From Ruminococcus sp. (lineage in GTDB: Bacteria; Bacillota; Clostridia; Oscillospirales; Acutalibacteraceae), in NCBI GenBank assembly GCA_017403985.1, contig JAFRDE010000036.1, positions 36,003-100,002 of the forward strand: 64,000 nt of DNA, given 5' to 3'. Shown here one piece after another: positions 1-7,065 of this stretch (the stretch's first letter is position 1; every line of letters starts with the position of its first letter). The notes under the pieces are model-generated. The model was not told the DNA's origin and did no database searches. It worked only from the letters and a program-made list of their open reading frames with translations. The position numbers and the translations under genes were made by a program.

Positions 1-204
1 GAGTTGTTTGCGGGGGCTCAGATCAGGGTCGGTGCAAAGCAGCTGGATCACTACCTTATCCGCGATCTCGCTATCCCCTACCTTCTTCTTGGTCTTTATC
101 TGCATCCTGATGACAAACCGGTCCGCCATGCTGCCGTAATACAGCTCGTCGCCGCAACGAACCAAAGGCTTGCCCTTATAGGTCGAAAATTCCTTTTCAG
201 CCAA
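1..204 (-). CDS. hypothetical protein, 3' end beyond window
   Basis: The visible 68 codons begin LAEKEFSTYKGKPLVRCGD and continue with a lysine-rich stretch, then DKVVIQLLCTDPDLSPRK. I chose the TTG at 204 because a GAAGGGA ribosome-binding site sits about 8 nt upstream and no ATG is available. It lies directly downstream of ireB on the same strand and is probably co-transcribed. I recognise it only as a small conserved clostridial protein that tends to lie near ireB; the function is unknown and the C-terminus is not in the window. Confidence 0.6.
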   Translation of the reverse strand, partial: MAEKEFSTYKGKPLVRCGDELYYGSMADRFVIRMQIKTKKKVGDSEIADKVVIQLLCTDPDLSPRKQL

Positions 205-244
205 TGGAATCAATCCCTTCGTATAAGTTTATGTACCCGTGGAA

Positions 245-493
245 TCAGGTAATATTCAGGTAAGACTTCACCATCGCCTCGAGCAGGTCGTCGCGGTCGA
301 TCTTACTGATGATATTACGCGCGTTGCCGTATGTCGTAATATAAGTGGGATCCTCGCTGAGGATGTAGCCGACGATCTGATTGATGGGGTTATAGCCCTT
401 CTTTTTCAGCGCGTTGTACACGGTGGTCAGCGCATCTTTCATTTCGTCGTCACGGTTGCCATTCAAAGAGAATACCATTGTCTTATCTAACAT
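245..493 (-). CDS. ireB: IreB family regulatory phosphoprotein
   Basis: A complete 82-residue protein of the IreB (DUF965) family. The signature NPINQIVGYILSEDPTYI is intact, followed by the NARNIISKIDRDDLLEAM helix. In Firmicutes IreB is a small cytosolic phosphoprotein; in enterococci it is a substrate of the Ser/Thr kinase IreK and influences cephalosporin tolerance. A GGAGGTG ribosome-binding site precedes the ATG, and a clean sigma-A promoter lies at 526-554. Length matches the family. The kinase itself is not in this window. Confidence 0.93.
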   Translation of the reverse strand: MLDKTMVFSLNGNRDDEMKDALTTVYNALKKKGYNPINQIVGYILSEDPTYITTYGNARNIISKIDRDDLLEAMVKSYLNIT

Positions 494-525
494 ACAAACA
501 CCTCCGTAGATACTTAATCGATAGT

Positions 526-554
526 ATTATACACTATTGTTGGAAATAATGCAA
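526..554 (-). promoter_or_regulatory. sigma-A promoter of ireB
   Basis: On the minus strand the -35 is TTGCAT (554-549), the spacer is exactly 17 bp and the -10 is TATAAT (531-526). This lies about 33 bp upstream of the ireB start codon. Confidence 0.75.
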
Positions 555-564
555 GCACAAAATC

Positions 565-709
565 GGTGAATGGTGAATAGTGAATGGTGAATGGTTGAGG
601 GCGGGACACCCGCACCCGATTATTATATCAGTTTTTAGCAGTTACAAATATAACACAGGAATCCAAAACGCGACGCGTTTCCCGAAACCATTCGCCCTAA
701 CCATTAACC
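565..709. repeat. MITE-like intergenic element with heptamer arms
   Basis: The left arm (565-595) is a run of GGTGAAT/AGTGAAT heptamers and the right arm (686-709) carries its inverted counterpart (AACCATT units). Between them lie a GCGGGACACCCGC hairpin and an AACGCGACGCGTTT hairpin. The layout matches the element at 4191-4356, with different heptamers. No coding potential. It occupies most of the gap between pheT and ireB. Confidence 0.55.
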
Positions 710-714
710 AAACA

Positions 715-736
715 GGCGGAGCCCGAAGGCTCCGCC
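715..736 (-). terminator. terminator after pheT
   Basis: A perfect GGCGGAGCC-TTCG-GGCTCCGCC hairpin just past the pheT stop codon, followed on the minus strand by a short TGTTTGG tract. Confidence 0.7.
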
Positions 737-743
737 CTGTGTC

Positions 744-3104
744 TTACTTTTTCAGCTTGATGCCCTTTTCTTCAAGATCGGCGATGATGCCGTCGGTGAC
801 GGCGGTGACCTCTTCCCTGGTCAGGGTGCGGGTGTTGTCCGAGAAGGTCAGGCGTACCGCGATGGAGGAGTTATCTCCGTCCTCGTAGATGTCGACGACG
901 TCGATCTTTTTGATCAGCTCGCATGCGGCTTTTTTGATCGCCTCCATAATCGGAGCGAACACCGCGGTCACAAAGCTCAGATCGATCTCGATCGCCGGGA
1001 ACTTAGAGGGCTCCTCATAACGGATCGAGTAGTTCTCGATCGCGGCGAACTTGTCCATGTCGATCTCGGCGAACACGACGGTCGCGCGCTTGTCGAGCTT
1101 CTTCATCACGGACGGATGGATCATGCCGATCTTGCCGATGGCGTTACCGTCCACGATGACCGCGTTCAGGTTCACCGGATGCTCAAAGTCAAATTCCGGC
1201 TCGAGCTTCTCGAAGGTGACGGTCTTGTGCTTGAGCTCGTCGACCAGCGTTTCGATGATCGCTTTCATCTTGAAATACTGCTCGCGCACCTGATTTCCCT
1301 TCTGATACAGGGTGATGCCGAGGTGCTTTTCTTCGATGCAGAGGTTGTCTTCCGTCATGCCGGTGACCACTCTGCCGACTTCAAAGATGCCGTAAGCGGG
1401 CGCATAGCCGAGATTCGACCTGATCTGGCACAGCTGGGTGGGGATCATGGTCCTGCGGATGGTCTCGATGTTGGGGTTGGAAGCGTTCGCGAGCTTGATC
1501 ACGCCCTCGTTCGCGATACCCAGCTCCTTGAGCTCGTCCGCGTAGTTCCAGACGTAGGAATGGAGCTCGTGAAGGTTGAAGTGCTTGACGAGGATATCCT
1601 TGACGTTGTCCTCGTCCTTCTTGACGGGCTCGGGACGGGTCGGGAACAGCGGCGCGTTCGCGGTATGGATCTCAAAGTTATCGTAGCCGTAGATACGGGT
1701 GATCTCCTCGATGATGTCCGCCTTGATGGTGACGTCCTTGGTGGCGCGCCACGAGGGGACCAGCACCTCGAATTCATCGTTTTTGCAGCTGACTTCAAAG
1801 CCGAGGCGCTGCAGGGTGCTGACGATGGTATCATTGTCGATCTCGATACCGGTGTATTTGTCGACATAAGCCTTATCGAAGCTCAGGCGCACGGTCGGAT
1901 AATGGTAAGCATATTCATCCGTCAGAGAGGATACGATCTTTACGCCGCTGTCAAATTTCTTGATCAGGAAAACGAAGCGCGCGATCGCCGCCGTGGTCAA
2001 CTCGGGATCGAGCGACTTTTCATAGCGCATGGAGGAATCGGTGCGGTGGCTGAGCCTGACGGTGGACTTGCGGATAGAAGCCGCGTCGAAGGTCGCGGAC
2101 TCCAGCGTGAGGGTACGGGTATCCTCGACGATCTCGCTGTCAAGACCGCCCATGATGCCCGCGATCGCCACTGGGATGTCGCCGTTGCAGATCATCAGGG
2201 TCTCGGGATCGATGTTGCGCTCCACGCCGTCGAGGGTTTGGAAGGTAAAATCGTGATCAAAGCGTTTGATGCGGATATTCTCCACCTTGCGGGAGTCGAA
2301 GGCGTGCATCGGCTGACCCATCTCGAGCATGAGATAGTTGGTCATGTCGGCGAGGAAGTTGATCGCTCGCATGCCGCAGTAGAACAGACGGATGCGCATA
2401 TCGACAGGGCTGACGCTTCTGGTGCAGTTCTCGAACTGCAGGCAGGAGTAACGATAGCACAGCGGATCCTGAATATCCATGTCGACCTTGGGCAGCTCGT
2501 CAAAGAGCGACAGATCGTATAATACAAGTTCCTTCAAGGGGCGCTGAGCGATCGCGGCGAACTCGCGCGCGATGCCGTAGTGGCTCCACAGGTCGGGACG
2601 GTTGGTCAGAGATTTATTATCCACCTCGAAGATGATATCATCGATCGCGTAGATATCTTTCAGGTCGGTACCGAGAGCGACGTCGTCGGTGATCTCCATG
2701 ATACCGCTGTGATCGTCGGAAATGCCGATCTCCTTCTCGGAGCAGCACATACCGCAGCTCATGAAGCCTGCCAGCGGTCTGGGAGCGATCTCGATCTCGC
2801 CGATCTTCGCGCCTACCTTGGCGAAAGCGGTCTTCATGCCGACGCGGACGTTCGGCGCGCCGCAGACGACGTCCACGAGCTCATCCTCGCCGATATCCAC
2901 CTTTAACAGATGGAGCTTTTTGCTTTCGGGATGTTCATCAACAGACTTGATCTCAGCGACGACGATGCCGCTGATATCGGAGCCCTTGAACTGTATGTCG
3001 TTCTCGACCTCCGCGGTGGAGAGCGAGAACTGGTTGATCAGCATTAATTCGTCCAGACCGGAGAGGTCGACGAAATCTTTGATCCAATTCATTGATAAAA
3101 ACAT
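744..3104 (-). CDS. pheT: phenylalanine-tRNA ligase beta subunit
   Basis: A 786-residue protein, the usual length for PheT. The N-terminal tRNA-binding (EMAP-like) domain lies at about residues 40-150, followed by B3/B4 editing and B5 domains, then the core. The C-terminal ferredoxin-fold anticodon-binding domain starts near YEEPSKFPAIEIDLSF. It forms the alpha2-beta2 cytosolic enzyme with PheS that charges tRNA-Phe. It lies 12 nt downstream of pheS in a two-gene operon controlled by the T-box at 4357-4735. A long antisense reading frame across it is a codon-bias shadow. Confidence 0.97.
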   Translation of the reverse strand: MFLSMNWIKDFVDLSGLDELMLINQFSLSTAEVENDIQFKGSDISGIVVAEIKSVDEHPESKKLHLLKVDIGEDELVDVVCGAPNVRVGMKTAFAKVGAKIGEIEIAPRPLAGFMSCGMCCSEKEIGISDDHSGIMEITDDVALGTDLKDIYAIDDIIFEVDNKSLTNRPDLWSHYGIAREFAAIAQRPLKELVLYDLSLFDELPKVDMDIQDPLCYRYSCLQFENCTRSVSPVDMRIRLFYCGMRAINFLADMTNYLMLEMGQPMHAFDSRKVENIRIKRFDHDFTFQTLDGVERNIDPETLMICNGDIPVAIAGIMGGLDSEIVEDTRTLTLESATFDAASIRKSTVRLSHRTDSSMRYEKSLDPELTTAAIARFVFLIKKFDSGVKIVSSLTDEYAYHYPTVRLSFDKAYVDKYTGIEIDNDTIVSTLQRLGFEVSCKNDEFEVLVPSWRATKDVTIKADIIEEITRIYGYDNFEIHTANAPLFPTRPEPVKKDEDNVKDILVKHFNLHELHSYVWNYADELKELGIANEGVIKLANASNPNIETIRRTMIPTQLCQIRSNLGYAPAYGIFEVGRVVTGMTEDNLCIEEKHLGITLYQKGNQVREQYFKMKAIIETLVDELKHKTVTFEKLEPEFDFEHPVNLNAVIVDGNAIGKIGMIHPSVMKKLDKRATVVFAEIDMDKFAAIENYSIRYEEPSKFPAIEIDLSFVTAVFAPIMEAIKKAACELIKKIDVVDIYEDGDNSSIAVRLTFSDNTRTLTREEVTAVTDGIIADLEEKGIKLKK

Positions 3105-3116
3105 ATGGCGCCCTCC

Positions 3117-4172
3117 TTACTTATCGTCCGTGAACTGGGACATCACTTTCAGCGAGCCGGAGTTCAAGTCACGGATATCCTTGATGCCGTACTTCATCAT
3201 CGCGAGTCTGGTCAAGCCGAGACCGAACGCGAAGCCGGTATATTTTTCGGGGTCGATGCCGCCCTCTTTGAGCACCTCGGGGTGGATCATACCGCAGGGG
3301 CACAGTTCCAGCCAGCCGCTGTGGTTGCAGGAGGGACAGCCGGTCTCGCCGCCGCAGATCAGGCAGGAGATGTCCAGCTCAAAGCCGGGTTCGACGAACG
3401 GGAAGAAGCCCGGACGCAGGCGAACTTTGATATCACGCTGAAAGACCTCGGAGAGCATCGTCTTCATAAAATAGATCAGGTTGGAAATGGAGATATCCTT
3501 GTCCACCATCACGCCTTCCATCTGGAAGAAGGTGTTCTCATGAGTCGCGTCGGTCGCTTCGTTTCTGAAGCAGCGACCCGGGAAGATGGCGCGGATCGGC
3601 ATGCCGTCCTCCATGAGCTGCTTGCCGTATTTTTTGAGGATCGCATTCTGCGCGGCAGAGGTCTGAGATTTCAGCAGCTCGCCGTTTGTCAAATAATAGG
3701 TATCCTGCATGTCACGGGCAGGATGGTTCTTCGGCACGTTGACCGCCTCAAAGCACTCGTAGTCGGTGACGACCTCGGGATAATCCTCAACGTTGAAGCC
3801 CATCGTGGTGAAGATGCGCTCACACTCGCGCTGTACGAGAGTGATGGGATGATAAGAGCCTCTGTCCTCCTTGACCGGGATGGTCAGGTCGAACGCGGGC
3901 GTCCTCTCGATCTCCTTTTGAATCTCAAGCTGCTTGAACTCCTCGGCGCGGTCGGCGATATGCTCGGCAGCCTGCTGCTTGAGCGTGTTGACCATCTGAC
4001 CGAATTCTTTCTTTTCCTCGTTGGAAAGGGACTTCATGCCTTTGAGCAGATCGGTGATAGATCCCTTCTTGCCGAAATACCTGACGCGCAGGTTTTCGAG
4101 CGCCTGCGGATCGGCGGCAGCGGCGAGGTCGTCACGCAGCTGCGCTTTTAATTGTTCTAACTTTTCTTTCAT
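3117..4172 (-). CDS. pheS: phenylalanine-tRNA ligase alpha subunit
   Basis: A 351-residue class II synthetase catalytic subunit. It shows the N-terminal coiled coil, the substrate-binding and motif 2 region (FRNEATDATHENTFFQMEG), the RPGFFPFVEPGFE segment, and motif 3 (FGLGLTRLAMMKYGI). A cysteine-rich loop (CLICGG, CPSC, CPCG) precedes motif 3, as in many Firmicutes enzymes. The start has an AGGTCAATATG context. A 165-bp inverted-repeat element separates it from its T-box leader. Confidence 0.97.
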   Translation of the reverse strand: MKEKLEQLKAQLRDDLAAAADPQALENLRVRYFGKKGSITDLLKGMKSLSNEEKKEFGQMVNTLKQQAAEHIADRAEEFKQLEIQKEIERTPAFDLTIPVKEDRGSYHPITLVQRECERIFTTMGFNVEDYPEVVTDYECFEAVNVPKNHPARDMQDTYYLTNGELLKSQTSAAQNAILKKYGKQLMEDGMPIRAIFPGRCFRNEATDATHENTFFQMEGVMVDKDISISNLIYFMKTMLSEVFQRDIKVRLRPGFFPFVEPGFELDISCLICGGETGCPSCNHSGWLELCPCGMIHPEVLKEGGIDPEKYTGFAFGLGLTRLAMMKYGIKDIRDLNSGSLKVMSQFTDDK

Positions 4173-4190
4173 ATTGACCTCCGAAATGAT

Positions 4191-4356
4191 AGTTAGGAGT
4201 TAGGAGCGAGGAGTTAGGAGTTAAGGGAAACGCAGTCGCGTTTCGGAGTTTATAACAACCAATCTCAGATGATAACCCGATACTGTTTATCTCTGACTGA
4301 TTGGATGCGGGCTGCGCCCGCCGTAAACTCCTCACTCCTAACTCCTCACTCCTAAC
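4191..4356. repeat. MITE-like element between T-box and pheS
   Basis: Terminal inverted arms of TTAGGAG-type heptamers (4191-4224 and 4325-4356) flank a GAAACGCAGTCGCGTTTC hairpin and a GGGCTGCGCCC hairpin. It sits in the 5' untranslated region between the T-box terminator and pheS, so it is transcribed on every read-through. The layout parallels 565-709. Confidence 0.55.
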
Positions 4357-4431
4357 AAAAAAACGGTTCCTCTGCCCCACATGGGACGGAAGAACCGCGG
4401 TACCACCCATATTTCCGATATCTTATCAATT

Positions 4432-4468
4432 GTCATTGCGAGGGGATTTATCCCCGTGGCAATCCCAC
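4432..4468. repeat. dispersed CATTGCGAGG..GGCAATC repeat
   Basis: CATTGCGAGGGGATTTATC followed by CCCGTGGCAATCCC: a GGGGAT-TT-ATCCCC hairpin inside short arms. It resembles the common CATTGCGAGG...GTGGCAATC intergenic repeat seen in many bacteria. It lies inside the pheST T-box leader. Confidence 0.5.
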
Positions 4469-4552
4469 AAAGATACACAGCGCGTTTCCTGCTGTCGATA
4501 TCGAACACTCGTCGACCTGTAACGGGGTCAGCCGTCAGAACCTACTCTTTCA

Positions 4553-4613
4553 GTGGTTAGTAATTTGTATATATTAATCGGGTGTGGGCACAGCCCACCG
4601 ATCACTAATCACT
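4553..4613. repeat. hairpin repeat within the T-box leader
   Basis: AGTGGTTAGTAATT and ATCACTAATCACT arms surround a GTGGGCACAGCCCAC hairpin. It is a short relative of the heptamer-armed elements, placed between Stem I and the T-box core. Confidence 0.5.
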
Positions 4614-4742
4614 AAATTTCCGTTCTGCCGCTCGGGAGTGAACTTCGCTCAGGCTCCGTCCGTCCGTACTTCCAGCCGCCGGTACAGGCTCTCTGTGGAT
4701 TTCGCAAGAGTTACTCTCTCCGTCTTCGCGTTATCAAATGCT

Positions 4743-4771
4743 ATGATAACACTAAGATAAGAATTTTGCAA
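4743..4771 (-). promoter_or_regulatory. sigma-A promoter of the pheST leader
   Basis: Minus-strand -35 TTGCAA (4771-4766), 17-bp spacer, -10 TATCAT (4748-4743). The predicted transcript start lies just before Stem I of the T-box. Confidence 0.7.
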
Positions 4772-4857
4772 GACTTTATTGAAAAATATCTGAATATATG
4801 ATAAAGTATATCGTGGATTTGTTTTTACGGTCATTCAACCGGTCACCGGCAAGAAAT

Positions 4858-4938
4858 GGGAGGAGCAAGCCCCTCCCCTACAACAAATACATTAACAACT
4901 ATCAGCTATCAAAACGGGTGCGTACAAAGCCCGCCCAC
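4858..4938. repeat. two short hairpin repeats upstream of the 4989 gene
   Basis: GGGAGGAGCAAGCCCCTCCC (4858-4878) and CGGGTGCGTACAAAGCCCGC (4915-4935) are imperfect hairpins. The first recurs almost exactly at 6437-6462, downstream of the next operon. They fill the gap between the pheST promoter and the plus-strand operon. Confidence 0.5.
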
Positions 4939-4988
4939 AACTAACCGCTAATAACGATTAACTAAAAACTAATAAAGAGGTGTTTATA

Positions 4989-5531
4989 ATGGATAACCTT
5001 ATCGAACAAGTGGTGCCGAAGGCGAAAGGCGCCGGCTACGGCGTCAAGATCGCGCTGATCATCCTGGTCGCGCTGGGTATTCCCGCTACGCTGGTCGTCA
5101 TCGCCAAGCTCACCGGGATCGCATACCTTGCCGTTATCGCGATGTTCGTCCTGCTGTTCACGGCTTACCTCGCATGGTACTTTATCACGTCGCTGAAGGT
5201 CGAATACGAATACGCCTTCCTTTCCGCTACCCTGCGCGTCGACAAGATCATCGCGAAGCGCAAGCGCAGACCCATCGTCAAGGTGGACGTCAGAAAGTTC
5301 GACGACTTCTTCCGCTACGACGATAAAGAGATGACCCGTCACCAGTTCAACAAGGTCTACCGCGCGTCGACAAAGGAATTCTCGGAGGAAAACTACGTCG
5401 CCGCTTATCACGATGAAGCCAAGGGCAAATGCGCGATCCTGTTCACTCCCAACGAGGAACTCATCGAAGCCATGAAGCCCTATTTCAACAACGATCTGCG
5501 TAAAAAGCTCTTTTTCAATAAACAGTTATGA
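4989..5531 (+). CDS. conserved membrane protein, unknown function
   Basis: 180 residues. I start it at ATG 4989 rather than the upstream GTG because AAAGAGGTG lies 7 nt before this ATG. Two adjacent transmembrane helices (about residues 17-65) precede a soluble C-terminal domain rich in charged residues (KVEYEYAFLSATLRVDKIIAKRKRR onward). The layout resembles small clostridial two-helix membrane proteins with a PH-like cytosolic part. I do not assign a family. It overlaps nnrD by 4 nt (ATGA), so the two are translationally coupled. Confidence 0.75.
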   Translation: MDNLIEQVVPKAKGAGYGVKIALIILVALGIPATLVVIAKLTGIAYLAVIAMFVLLFTAYLAWYFITSLKVEYEYAFLSATLRVDKIIAKRKRRPIVKVDVRKFDDFFRYDDKEMTRHQFNKVYRASTKEFSEENYVAAYHDEAKGKCAILFTPNEELIEAMKPYFNNDLRKKLFFNKQL

Positions 5532-6409
5532 TCCGAATCGACTTTGATTATTTAGAACAGCATTTCCCCCGCCGTCCCGCCGACGCGCATAAAGGCACGA
5601 TGGGAACACTGCTGTCGCTGACCGGCAGCTTCGGCTTTGCCGGCGCGGCGATCCTGAGCGCGAAAGCGGCTTTACGCAGCGGCGTCGGGCTGCATTATCA
5701 GGTGCTGCCCGAGCGCATCTATCCCCTGTTCGGCACAGCGGTGCACGAAAGCGTATGCGTGCCCGTCAAAGGCAACGACCTCGGAACATTATGCAAAGCT
5801 GACTTTCCTACCGTCCGGACTCTCCTTGAAAAAGCGACGGCGGTACTGATCGGCTGCGGTATGGGCAACAACGAATCCACCGCGGACAATCTGAAAGCTG
5901 TTCTGGAAAACGCGAAATGCCCTGTCGTCATCGACGCAGACGGCATAAATGTACTGGCGCGGCATATAGATTATTTAGATGGCAGCAAGGCGCCGATCAT
6001 TCTCACGCCGCACGTCAAAGAATTCTCACGGCTCAGCGGACTGAGCGTCGCGGACATTCTGCGAGATCCGGCAAAGGCGGCGGAGGACTTCTCCAAGGAG
6101 CACAAGGATATCACTCTCGTGCTGAAAGGACACCGCACCTATATCGCGAAAAACGGCGAGGTATACGAGAATATCGCCGGCAACAGCGGTATGGCGAAGG
6201 GCGGCTCCGGCGACGTGCTGGCAGGCGTCATCGCTTCGCTCGCGGCGCAGGGTGCAGATCCGTTTGAGGCTGCTGTCATGGGCGTGCACATCCACGCGCT
6301 GGCAGGCGATATCGCAGCGGCAAAATTCAGCCAGACTGCTATGCTCCCGTCCGACGTCATCGACTGTCTGACGGAGGTATATGCCAAGATCGAGGACGCG
6401 ATCAATTAG
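5528..6409 (+). CDS. nnrD: ADP-dependent NAD(P)H-hydrate dehydratase
   Basis: A 293-residue YjeF C-terminal (carbohydrate kinase-like) domain protein that repairs damaged NAD(P)H hydrates using ADP. Visible motifs are HKGTMGTLLSLTGSFGFAGA near the N-terminus, the VIDADGINVLA strand, and the nucleotide-binding GNSGMAKGGSGDVLAGVI segment. The N-terminal epimerase domain found in fused bacterial Nnr is absent, so an epimerase, if present, is encoded elsewhere. It overlaps the upstream gene by 4 nt and is followed by a terminator at 6486-6528. Confidence 0.92.
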   Translation: MIRIDFDYLEQHFPRRPADAHKGTMGTLLSLTGSFGFAGAAILSAKAALRSGVGLHYQVLPERIYPLFGTAVHESVCVPVKGNDLGTLCKADFPTVRTLLEKATAVLIGCGMGNNESTADNLKAVLENAKCPVVIDADGINVLARHIDYLDGSKAPIILTPHVKEFSRLSGLSVADILRDPAKAAEDFSKEHKDITLVLKGHRTYIAKNGEVYENIAGNSGMAKGGSGDVLAGVIASLAAQGADPFEAAVMGVHIHALAGDIAAAKFSQTAMLPSDVIDCLTEVYAKIEDAIN

Positions 6410-6436
6410 CGTATATAACAACTTTTAACAGCATTG

Positions 6437-6462
6437 CGGGAGGAACAAGCCCCTCCCCTGCA
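6437..6462. repeat. hairpin repeat, copy of 4858-4881
   Basis: GCGGGAGGAACAAGCCCCTC-type hairpin, nearly identical to the copy at 4858-4881. The two copies bracket the 4989-6409 operon. Confidence 0.5.
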
Positions 6463-6485
6463 TTCACACTAATAAAGACGTACAA

Positions 6486-6528
6486 AACCGACGGAAGTAA
6501 AACGCTTACTCCGTCGGTTATTCTTTTG
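6486..6528 (+). terminator. terminator after nnrD
   Basis: AACCGACGGA ... TCCGTCGGTT stem with an ATTCTTTT tail. The ribosome-binding site of the next gene (GGAGGTAAT) starts immediately after the T tract. Confidence 0.75.
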
Positions 6529-6536
6529 GAGGTAAT

Positions 6537-7004
6537 ATGAAACGAATTGCTGTTTTCTTACTGTGCATCCCGATGCTTTTCCTCTCATCCTGCGGCGAAC
6601 CGCCGACGGTTCAAAGCGACTTTTCGGCTTCATTCACGGCAAGATATGAAGATATCGACTATGCCGGCGCCGTGACAAAGGAGGACGACTGCCTCGACGT
6701 CATCCTATCTCAGCCTTACACAGTAAGCGGGATGACATTCTGTTGGGAGGGCAGCGCGCTATCTGTACGATATATGGATCACAGCGCCGGCGCAAACGCC
6801 GATTATCTGCCTGCCGACAGCGTTCCCGCAGCGCTCCATAACGCTCTCGCCTATCTCCCGCAGGCAGCCTATACCGGTACCGAAAACGGAGAAGATCGCT
6901 TCACACTGCCGACGCCGTACGGCGACGCGGAGCTCACCGCTCAGGACGGGATCCCGAAGTCGCTCACCGTCCCGAACAGCGGTACCGTATTTGTCTTTGA
7001 ATAA
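6537..7004 (+). CDS. small lipoprotein, unknown function
   Basis: 155 residues with a lipoprotein signal peptide (MKRIAVFLLCIPMLFLSSCG): lipobox LSSC with acylated Cys19. The mature part is acidic and probably beta-rich, similar in style to clostridial extracytoplasmic lipoproteins of unknown role. A strong GGAGG lies 7 nt before the ATG. It stands alone between terminators and is convergent with the gene at 7066. No family recognised. Confidence 0.8.
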   Translation: MKRIAVFLLCIPMLFLSSCGEPPTVQSDFSASFTARYEDIDYAGAVTKEDDCLDVILSQPYTVSGMTFCWEGSALSVRYMDHSAGANADYLPADSVPAALHNALAYLPQAAYTGTENGEDRFTLPTPYGDAELTAQDGIPKSLTVPNSGTVFVFE

Positions 7005-7013
7005 CACAATCCG

Positions 7014-7050
7014 AAAAAATGAAGGGCGTTCCCAAAAAGGAGAACGCCCT
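7014..7050 (-). terminator. terminator after the 7066-8862 gene
   Basis: AGGGCGTTCTCCTTTTTGGG-type stem (7050-7023) followed on the minus strand by ATTTTTTC. It may also slow plus-strand transcription from the convergent lipoprotein gene. Confidence 0.75.
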
Positions 7051-7065
7051 GTAACTCTCTCAGGT

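Larger units (their letters stand above)
4357..4735 (-). promoter_or_regulatory. T-box riboswitch (Phe) of pheST
   Basis: A tRNA-sensing transcription-attenuation leader. The T-box core GGGTGGTACCGCGG is at 4408-4395. The terminator hairpin (GGTTCTTCC ... GGGGCAGAGGAACC) ends in seven Us near 4357. In the Stem I region the specifier loop reads GUUCACUCC, giving specifier codon UUC (Phe) at 4642-4640, which matches the synthetase it controls. The leader is long, about 380 nt, because two dispersed repeats sit between Stem I and the antiterminator. Uncharged tRNA-Phe should stabilise the antiterminator. Confidence 0.92.

Noticed and set aside
1116-2522. 468-residue open frame antisense to pheT
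   Set aside because: Full overlap with a certain gene on the other strand; D/V/R/L-rich composition typical of antisense frames in GC-rich codon-biased genes; no ribosome-binding site.
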